Shown here one piece after another: positions 6,273 to 11,760 of a stretch of DNA of 11,760 nt. The stretch comes from Candidatus Omnitrophota bacterium (lineage in GTDB: Bacteria > Omnitrophota > Gorgyraeia > Tantalellales > Tantalellaceae). Position 1 is the stretch's first letter. Every line of letters begins with the position of its first letter. The notes beneath the pieces are model-generated. The model worked only from the letters and a program-made list of their open reading frames with translations, was not told the DNA's origin and ran no database searches. The stretch lies in contig JABMSC010000212.1 of the NCBI GenBank assembly GCA_013204685.1, forward strand, positions 1 to 11,760, given 5' to 3'. The translations under genes were made by a program, and so were the position numbers.

Positions 6273-7370
6273 ATGACTAAAAACGCAAAGATCATACTCC
6301 TGACAGTAGCAGTGCTTTTAATGATCGGGATAGTCATGATATATTCCACAAGCGCCGTTTATGCTTTTGATAAATATGGCGATAGCGGTTATTTCGTTAA
6401 AAGGCATTTAATATACCTTGCCATCGGTATCAGCCTTGCTGTCTTCTGTATGTCAGTGCCCGCGCGCGGAGTATCCTCGAATGCCAGGATCATAATGTTA
6501 TTTTGCATTCTTCTTCTTGTTATTGTTCTTGTTCCGGGAATAGGGACGGAAGCTAAAGGCGCAAGGAGGTGGTTGCGTTTCTTTGGACTTGGAGTGCAGC
6601 CCTCGGAGATCGCCAAGATCGGGCTCATAATCTATCTGGCGGATCTAACCGCACGTAAAAAGCATCTGATGCAAAACCTGAAGTTTGGATTTTTCCCCCC
6701 GCTTTTTGTGATCGGCCTGACCGCGGGGCTTGTCCTGATCGAGCCTGATCTGGGAACGTCTGTTTCGATCTTGTTCATAGGGTTTGTTGTGATGTTCACC
6801 GCCGGCGCCAGATTTAAGCACATGCTGGCGATCACTCTTAGCATGATCCCGGTTTTAGCCCTGGCAATTAAATGTGAACCTTACCGCATGAAAAGAGTAT
6901 TGCTATTCTTAAATCCCGGTAAGGATCCCAGGGGAGCCGGGTTTCAGCTTATGCAATCCTTCATAGCGCTGGGCTCAGGTGGTCTTTTGGGGGTGGGCTT
7001 GGGAGCTTCTAGGCAAAAACTTTTTTATCTGCCCGAGGCACATACGGATTTTATTTTTTCCATAATCGGGGAAGAGTTGGGTTTTTTGGGGGCAGCTTCG
7101 GTTCTTTTGCTTTTTGCTGTTCTTATTTGGTTCTTGCTGAGGCTCTCTTTTAAGATCATGGATGAGTTTGCTTCACGGGTGGTACTTGGAATAAGCGTTA
7201 TGATAGCTTTTGAAGTAATGGTAAATATAGGTGTATCCATAGGTGTATTGCCTACAAAAGGATTGCCGCTTCCTTTCATAAGTTATGGGGGAAGTTCACT
7301 TGTATGTCACATGGCAGCCATAGGGCTGGTGTTTAATATGGCCAGAGGAGCCGAGACGAGGGGAGGGTAA
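6273..7370 (+). CDS. ftsW: Septal SEDS peptidoglycan polymerase FtsW
   Basis: FtsW is the SEDS-family glycosyltransferase that polymerises lipid II at the division site together with FtsI. The 365-residue, very hydrophobic protein has about ten membrane segments. Motifs include KGARRWLRFFGLGVQPSE, EPDLGTS at 157-163, HTDFIFSIIGEELG from 257 with Asp259 in the catalytic-aspartate position of SEDS proteins, and PFISYGGSSL from 334. Placement between murD and murG in a dcw cluster, with ftsI nearby, identifies it as FtsW and not RodA or SpoVE, which share these motifs. It starts 6 bp after murD. GGAGG at the end of murD lies 14 nt upstream of the ATG, rather distant. It ends in TAATG, shared with the murG start. 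Confidence 0.95.
   Translation: MTKNAKIILLTVAVLLMIGIVMIYSTSAVYAFDKYGDSGYFVKRHLIYLAIGISLAVFCMSVPARGVSSNARIIMLFCILLLVIVLVPGIGTEAKGARRWLRFFGLGVQPSEIAKIGLIIYLADLTARKKHLMQNLKFGFFPPLFVIGLTAGLVLIEPDLGTSVSILFIGFVVMFTAGARFKHMLAITLSMIPVLALAIKCEPYRMKRVLLFLNPGKDPRGAGFQLMQSFIALGSGGLLGVGLGASRQKLFYLPEAHTDFIFSIIGEELGFLGAASVLLLFAVLIWFLLRLSFKIMDEFASRVVLGISVMIAFEVMVNIGVSIGVLPTKGLPLPFISYGGSSLVCHMAAIGLVFNMARGAETRGG
7358..7367 (+). promoter_or_regulatory. Strong Shine-Dalgarno of murG within the ftsW end
   Basis: GAGGGGAGGG immediately precedes TAATG, where the ftsW stop and murG start share one base. This arrangement favours reinitiation by ribosomes finishing ftsW, so FtsW and MurG are probably made in coupled amounts. 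Confidence 0.7.
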
Positions 7371-8488
7371 TGAAAATCATTCTCGCTGCCGGCGGCAGCG
7401 GAGGACATATATTTCCCGCGGTTGCCCTGGCTTCCGAGCTTGAGAAGGCGGGAGTAAATGATATATATTTTGTTTCAAGCCAGAGAAGATTGGACAGGGA
7501 CATATTACAGGATCGCGCGGCGAAGTGTTTCTTTTTGTCCATCAATCCAATGCCCTTAAAATTTGCGCCCTTAAAGTATCCGCAGTTTATAAGAAAACTC
7601 TTAGCTGACATGGCTGCATCTATTCGTATCATTCGCAAAACACGGCCCGATGCTGTTGTGGGGTTTGGAGGGTATTCTTCGGGGGCCATTGTTATTGCTG
7701 CGAAGCTCTTTAGAATTCCGATAATCCTTCATGAGCAGAATCTGATCCCCGGAAGAGCGAATAGATCATTAAGCCGCTTTGCAGATCGTGTTGCAGTTAG
7801 CTTTGAAGGGACATTTGAGCATTTAAAGAATGCTAAGGAAAAAATAGTATATTCAGGCAACCCGCTCCGCCGGGAGATCCTCGGCACAGCGAGAGTAGAT
7901 GCCGCCCGGAGGCTAGAGATCAATGCTGAAGATTTAACGGTTCTTATAATGGGGGGGAGTCAAGGGTCTTCCTTTTTGAATGAAACCGCCTCAAAGGCGG
8001 CTATGCGTGTCATGGAGAATTTCGCCGGAAACGTTCAATTTATACACCTTACAGGCCGGGAAGACTACAGCATAGTAAAAGATTTTTACAAAAACAATGA
8101 GATCCCGGGAAAGGTTTTTTCTTTTCTTGAGAGGATAGATGATGCTTATGCTGCCAGTGACCTGGCAATAAGCAGGGCAGGAGCGGCTGCTATTTTTGAG
8201 CTCGCGTTCTATGCTAAACCCATGATCCTGGTGCCGTATCCAAATCCGAAGAACAACCAGAGATCCAATGCGGTGTTTTTCTCAGAGGCAGGTGCCGCTA
8301 TTTATAAAGATGAAAAGAATTTTTCCGAGAGTGATCTCGCCGGGGAAATAATCTGGATGTTATCGAATCCAAGCCTCCGGGATAAGATTTCAGAGGCGGC
8401 TTTAAGTTTAAGCGTGCCTGATGCGAGCAAGCGTCTCGCGGACGCGGTTATTGAACTGGTGGAGGAAAAGAGGAGCCGGATAACTTAA
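7370..8488 (+). CDS. murG: Lipid II synthase MurG (GlcNAc transferase)
   Basis: MurG is a GT-B glycosyltransferase on the inner face of the membrane that adds GlcNAc from UDP-GlcNAc to lipid I. In the 372-residue protein the N-terminal glycine-rich loop is GGSGGH at 8-13, where most homologues have GGTGGH. VGFGGYSSG and HEQN (121-124) follow. GGSQGS is at 195-200, and the donor-binding segment SRAGAAAIFEL runs from 268 with Glu277. VPYPNPKNNQRSNA includes Gln297 and Asn300, matching UDP-GlcNAc contacts in the family. It begins on the last base of the ftsW stop with a strong Shine-Dalgarno sequence and ends 6 bp before murC. Confidence 0.97.
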   Translation: MKIILAAGGSGGHIFPAVALASELEKAGVNDIYFVSSQRRLDRDILQDRAAKCFFLSINPMPLKFAPLKYPQFIRKLLADMAASIRIIRKTRPDAVVGFGGYSSGAIVIAAKLFRIPIILHEQNLIPGRANRSLSRFADRVAVSFEGTFEHLKNAKEKIVYSGNPLRREILGTARVDAARRLEINAEDLTVLIMGGSQGSSFLNETASKAAMRVMENFAGNVQFIHLTGREDYSIVKDFYKNNEIPGKVFSFLERIDDAYAASDLAISRAGAAAIFELAFYAKPMILVPYPNPKNNQRSNAVFFSEAGAAIYKDEKNFSESDLAGEIIWMLSNPSLRDKISEAALSLSVPDASKRLADAVIELVEEKRSRIT

Positions 8489-8494
8489 TTTATT

Positions 8495-9892
8495 ATGAAA
8501 AAAATACACTTTATAGGAATAGGCGGAATAGGAATGAGCGCTCTTGCTGATATACTGATCGCAGGGGGCAAGAGCGTGACAGGTTCCGATCTCAGACCTA
8601 ATTCCATTACGGATAAACTGAAGGATAAGGGCGCTGTAATATATAAAGGGCACTCCGGGGATAATTTGACCGGGGAAATTGATCTTGTTGTTAAAACCTC
8701 TTGCATAAGGGACAACAATCCGGAGATAGAAAAGGCTAGAGAAAAAGGTGTTCCGATAATTACAAGAGGTGAACTCCTTAAATCCATCATGGAAGAAGCC
8801 GGGACGTCAGTTGCAGTCACAGGCACTCACGGGAAAACGACCACCAGCGCGCTTATTGCGCACATACTGGAAGCGTGCGGGAAAGACCCCACTTTTGCTA
8901 TTGGGGGGGAAATAGGTAAAGCTGCAAATGCAAGGAGCGGTAAGAGCGGTATTATGGTTGCCGAAGTTGACGAAAGCGACGGGTTTTTTCGTAATATTGG
9001 ATCAACCTGCGCGGCAATTACCAACATAGAGCGCGAACATATGGAACATTACGGTAATATGGAAAACCTGATAGATGCTTATAAAGAATTCATAGGCCGC
9101 ATTAGCCCGGAAGGCGCCCTTTTTTATAACGGGGAAGATGCGCTGCTTTCAGGAATGGTTAAGGGCAGCAGCGCGAGGGCTTTCAGTTTCGGAATTGATG
9201 GAAGTTTCGATGTCGGGTGCGAAGAGTTACAGCATGCAAAGAATATTGAGTTTGAGTTAGTGTTCTCTCGATCCAGATCAGGAAGAGTTAAGAGCTCTCT
9301 CATAGGCCGCCACAATGCGATGAACCTGCTTGCAGCTATCGGCATTTGTTCTCAGATCGGGGTGGCCCCCGATGATATTATCAAGGCGATCAGTTCCTTT
9401 AGCGGGGTAGGCAGGCGTTTTGACAGAGTAGCAAAAATAGGGGACGTGGAAGTTGTTGAAGATTATGCGCATCATCCTACGGAATTATTTTCAGTTATAC
9501 ATGCCGCCAGAGATTACAGTGACGGCAGAACTGTAGTTGTTTTTCAGCCGCATCGCCATTCCAGAACTGCAGACCTGGCGGAAGACTTCATGACTTGCTT
9601 CAATGAAGCTGACGTGCTTATATTAACAGATGTATATTCAGCTGATGAAGATCGTGCTGAGGGGGCGGGGGTGCGTGATATATTTGAAAATATGAACAAA
9701 AAAAGCTTCGAACTTGTAGATCTTGTTGAAAAAGATCGAGTCCCAGAACGCGTCTCGAGTATCGTAAGAGGAAATGATGTGATTTTAATACTGGGTGCGG
9801 GAGATATAAGAGATGTGTCGGGGGAGCTGGTTGAGAGGATCAAAAAAAAGAGGATAAGGGGCAGGACCTTAAGGCATGGAGCGCAAGGGTAG
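8495..9892 (+). CDS. murC: UDP-MurNAc:L-alanine ligase MurC
   Basis: MurC adds the first stem residue, L-alanine, to UDP-MurNAc. In 465 residues it shows the dinucleotide-like loop GIGGIGMS at 8-15, the P-loop TGTHGKTT at 109-116 (the His form is typical of MurC), EVDESDGFF, GVGRRFD, EDYAHHPTE starting at 322, and FQPHRHSRT. The ATG lies 6 bp after murG, with only a weak and distant AGGAG (8471-8475). The canonical fold ends around GAGDIRDVSGELVERIKKK. The last residues, about RGRTLRHGAQG, are extra and are encoded by the left half of a hairpin repeat (9858-9912), so the C-terminus was probably altered by repeat insertion. No linked ddl fusion is present; ddl is a separate gene downstream. 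Confidence 0.97.
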   Translation: MKKIHFIGIGGIGMSALADILIAGGKSVTGSDLRPNSITDKLKDKGAVIYKGHSGDNLTGEIDLVVKTSCIRDNNPEIEKAREKGVPIITRGELLKSIMEEAGTSVAVTGTHGKTTTSALIAHILEACGKDPTFAIGGEIGKAANARSGKSGIMVAEVDESDGFFRNIGSTCAAITNIEREHMEHYGNMENLIDAYKEFIGRISPEGALFYNGEDALLSGMVKGSSARAFSFGIDGSFDVGCEELQHAKNIEFELVFSRSRSGRVKSSLIGRHNAMNLLAAIGICSQIGVAPDDIIKAISSFSGVGRRFDRVAKIGDVEVVEDYAHHPTELFSVIHAARDYSDGRTVVVFQPHRHSRTADLAEDFMTCFNEADVLILTDVYSADEDRAEGAGVRDIFENMNKKSFELVDLVEKDRVPERVSSIVRGNDVILILGAGDIRDVSGELVERIKKKRIRGRTLRHGAQG

Positions 9893-9912
9893 GGCGCTTA
9901 CATGCCTGCCCC
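9858..9912 (+). repeat. Hairpin repeat spanning the murC stop and the murC-murB gap
   Basis: The inner stem pairs AGGCATG (9872-9878) with CATGCCT (9901-9907) and AGCGC (9880-9884) with GCGCT (9894-9898), around a 9-nt loop. GGGGC (9858-9862) can extend it by pairing with GCCCC (9908-9912). Alternatively GGGGCAGG (9858-9865) pairs fully with CCTGCCCC (9905-9912), which competes with the AGGCATG stem. The murC stop (9890-9892) is in the loop, and the murB ribosome-binding site starts 5 nt after the structure. Confidence 0.7.
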
Positions 9913-9926
9913 GACCAAGGTAAAAA

Positions 9927-10838
9927 ATGAAGATGGATAATAAATTGTGCAGGCAATTAACCGAATTATGTCAGGGGGACTCGTCTAAAGTTTTATTCAA
10001 TGAGCCTCTTTCCAGGCATAGCACTATCGGTATCGGCGGCCGGGCCAGCGTTTTTTTTATTCCCCAGTCTCTCGAGGGGCTTATAAATGTTGTGAATATG
10101 CTTAGAAGTGAAGGCATGCGCATCATTGCAATAGGTAATGGAAGTAATATATTGTTTCCCGACGGGGGATTAGAGGCGGCTATAGTGAATTTATCAAGCC
10201 CCTTTTTTACAAGCAAGAAATTCACCGATGAAACTGTGTATGCAGGAGCCGGGGCGGGGCTGTCTGAGCTTATATCAGATTGCTGCAGGCGCGGACTTGG
10301 GGGCCTTGAAGGGTTAGTTGGAATTCCGGGAACAGTTGGAGGGGCTGTTTTCTCAAATGCTTCATATAAGGGGGCAATAAGTGATCATTTATTAAGCATA
10401 AAGGTTTTGGATGAAGACGGCAGAACGAAATGGGTTGAGAGGAACAAAATGGAATTCGGATACAGATATTCTTCGATAACCGAAAAAGAAATAATTTTAG
10501 AAGCAGCTTTTACTCTTAAAAAAGATTCAGAGGCAAATCTTAGATCTAAGCTTCAGGAGCATTTCGCGGAAAAGACAGCAAAACAGCCGCTGCACGAGAG
10601 GACACTGGGATGCATTTTTAAAAATCCAGAAAGATATAAAAGCGGCGAGATCATTGACAGGCTTGGCATGAAAGGCCTGTCTTGCGGGGGAGCGAGAGTT
10701 TCCACAAAACACGCTAATTTTATCGTGAATACCGGCGGGGCAAATTCCGCTGAAGTGATAAAACTGATAGATGATATCCGGGATAAGGCGAGGGAAGAAT
10801 TTCCCGTTGAGCTTGAACCCGAGATAAGGATACTGTAA
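9927..10838 (+). CDS. murB: UDP-N-acetylenolpyruvoylglucosamine reductase MurB
   Basis: MurB is an FAD- and NADPH-dependent cytoplasmic reductase that turns UDP-GlcNAc-enolpyruvate into UDP-MurNAc, the substrate of MurC. The 303-residue length fits the shorter type II enzymes. FAD-domain motifs are SRHSTIGIGGRA, GNGSN at 70-74 and GLVGIPGTVGGAVFSNA, with GIPGTVGGA at 132-140. The C-terminal domain has YRYSS at 179-183, LGCIFKNP with Cys229, and the catalytic Glu-Pro-Glu region ELEPEIRIL at the very end. The residue before IFKNP is Cys, where many homologues have the proton-donating Ser. AAGG at 9917-9920 is 6 nt from the ATG at 9927, which is preferred over the ATG at 9933. Confidence 0.96.
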   Translation: MKMDNKLCRQLTELCQGDSSKVLFNEPLSRHSTIGIGGRASVFFIPQSLEGLINVVNMLRSEGMRIIAIGNGSNILFPDGGLEAAIVNLSSPFFTSKKFTDETVYAGAGAGLSELISDCCRRGLGGLEGLVGIPGTVGGAVFSNASYKGAISDHLLSIKVLDEDGRTKWVERNKMEFGYRYSSITEKEIILEAAFTLKKDSEANLRSKLQEHFAEKTAKQPLHERTLGCIFKNPERYKSGEIIDRLGMKGLSCGGARVSTKHANFIVNTGGANSAEVIKLIDDIRDKAREEFPVELEPEIRIL

Positions 10839-10861
10839 ACTACGGGTGGGTGCTTGAATTA

Positions 10862-10891
10862 ATGTCGGAGGTTTTAGAGGCAGGATCATGA
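10862..10891 (+). other. Nine-codon leader ORF ending in ATGA with ddl
   Basis: ATG at 10862 opens a frame encoding MSEVLEAGS. Its TGA stop (10889-10891) overlaps the ddl ATG (10888-10890) as ATGA. The upstream sequence is G-rich but lacks a clear Shine-Dalgarno. It may be a chance frame or a coupling leader for ddl. It shows no similarity I recognise. Confidence 0.25.
10867..10880 (+). promoter_or_regulatory. Ribosome-binding region of ddl
   Basis: GGAGG (10867-10871) and AGAGG (10876-10880) both precede the ATG at 10888. AGAGG has the better spacing, 7 nt. The in-frame stop at 10855 and the absence of other in-frame start codons after it fix the ddl start. Confidence 0.55.
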
Positions 10892-11760
10892 CGGACCAAC
10901 TTGAATTACTCAAAAAATATAGAATAGGTGTTCTTGCCGGCGGCCCCTCCAGCGAGAGGGAAATAAGTCTTAAAAGCGGGAAAGCTGTTTTTGATATTTT
11001 GCGCAAGAGCGGCTTAGACGTCTCTTTTATCGATGTGGAGGAGCAGGGGTTTGATGCGTCTTTAGAGGAGGCCGGGATCAGCCTGGCATTTATTGCTTTG
11101 CATGGCAGGTTCGGTGAAGACGGTACTGTCCAGGCTCTCCTAGCGAAGAGGAAAATACCTTATACGGGATCAGGTCCTGAATCCTCCGCCCTGGCGCTTG
11201 ATAAACTGGCTTCAAAGGAAGTATTTGAAAAGGAAGGGATATTTGTCCCTCGATACAGGGTCGTCTCCAAAGATCAGGACACGGCGGATATCAGCTTCAC
11301 TTTTCCGTGTGTTGTGAAACCGCGGCACGAAGGATCGAGTGTTGGACTTTCAATCGTTTCATCCGGTGATCAGCTGAGCGAGGCGGTGCGCTGTGCATTT
11401 GAGTTTGATGATGAAATCATGGTGGAGGAATATAACCCAGGAAGGGAAATAACGGTTGGTATTCTCGGGGATGCTTCCTTGCCTGTAATTGAAATTGTAG
11501 CGGAAAACAATATTTATGATTACAATGCCAAATACACTTCGAGCGAGACAGAATATAAGGTGCCGGCCGGACTGGATGAAGATGTGTACCTGCGGGTGCA
11601 AGAGGCGGGTCTCAAAGCACATCGATCTCTTGGCTGCAGAGGGTTTTCACGGGTTGATATGAGGCTCGCCGGTGACGGAAAGGTATTTGTCCTGGAGGTA
11701 AATACGATCCCCGGTCTTACGGAAAGAAGCCTTCTTCCCATGGCGGCAAAGGCCGAAGGG
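10888..11760 (+). CDS. ddl: D-alanine--D-alanine ligase, 5' part (runs off window)
   Basis: Ddl joins two D-alanines using ATP and supplies the dipeptide for MurF. The open frame gives 291 residues without a stop to the right edge; E. coli DdlB has 306, so only the last residues are missing. Motifs in order are GGPSSEREISLKSG (18-31), HGRFGEDG (72-79), YTGSG (92-96) followed by DKLASK, KPRHEGSSVG from Lys144 with Ser150, YDYNAKYTSSETEYKVPAGL with Tyr216, and the Mg2+ ligands Asp257, Glu270 and Asn272 in RVDMRL and LEVNTIPGLT. These match E. coli DdlB numbering. The Tyr216-containing loop is the D-Ala-D-Ala form, not the D-Ala-D-Lac form. Following murB is standard dcw order, and ftsQ, ftsA and ftsZ would be expected next. 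Confidence 0.96.
   Translation, partial: MTDQLELLKKYRIGVLAGGPSSEREISLKSGKAVFDILRKSGLDVSFIDVEEQGFDASLEEAGISLAFIALHGRFGEDGTVQALLAKRKIPYTGSGPESSALALDKLASKEVFEKEGIFVPRYRVVSKDQDTADISFTFPCVVKPRHEGSSVGLSIVSSGDQLSEAVRCAFEFDDEIMVEEYNPGREITVGILGDASLPVIEIVAENNIYDYNAKYTSSETEYKVPAGLDEDVYLRVQEAGLKAHRSLGCRGFSRVDMRLAGDGKVFVLEVNTIPGLTERSLLPMAAKAEG

Noticed and set aside
10527..11006. Minus-strand ORF of 159 residues across the murB-ddl junction
   Set aside because: It is antisense to conserved parts of both MurB (FKNP region) and Ddl (GGPSSERE region) and has no recognisable features, so it is best explained as a shadow frame.

Overview
The window is a stretch of a bacterial division and cell-wall (dcw) cluster. 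All ten genes are on the + strand in the classical order: ftsI (3' end only), murE, murF, mraY, murD, ftsW, murG, murC, murB and ddl (5' part only). The gene content suggests a bacterium with a complete peptidoglycan pathway. MurE carries the DNPR motif typical of meso-diaminopimelate-adding enzymes, so a diderm-type peptide stem is likely. The extended His-rich loop before GTPTMGG in MraY and the abundance of short dispersed palindromes resemble what I recall from Candidatus Omnitrophota and neighbouring uncultured or PVC-like lineages. That placement is an inference from memory, not a search result.

Layout. Positions 2-505 encode the end of the septal transpeptidase. A 215-bp gap built almost entirely of repeats follows. 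murE (721-2163) is separated from murF (2295-3743) by 131 bp holding a heptamer-based inverted repeat and an AT-rich stretch. mraY (3716-4804) overlaps the end of murF. A 124-bp gap with another palindrome precedes murD (4929-6266). The block murD-ftsW-murG-murC is tightly packed, with gaps of 6 bp or less or a 1-bp overlap. A hairpin covers the end of murC and the short gap to murB (9927-10838). ddl starts at 10888 and runs off the window. No gene-free stretch exceeds 300 bases.

Together the genes make and use lipid II. MurB finishes UDP-MurNAc. MurC, MurD, MurE and MurF add L-Ala, D-Glu, diaminopimelate and D-Ala-D-Ala, and Ddl makes the D-Ala-D-Ala. MraY and MurG build lipid I and lipid II at the membrane, and FtsW with FtsI polymerises and cross-links it at the septum.

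The genes are conventional. What stands out is invasion by short repeats. One palindrome family (about 33 bp, core CCCGTTACAAATTTC, three bases, then its reverse complement) occurs four times, and two of those copies sit in tandem and in frame inside murF, adding about 25 residues to an otherwise canonical enzyme. Other repeat types fill the ftsI-murE and murE-murF gaps, and a further hairpin appears to have supplied the last residues of MurC. I see no CRISPR array, transposase gene, tRNA or rRNA, and no new multi-gene system.
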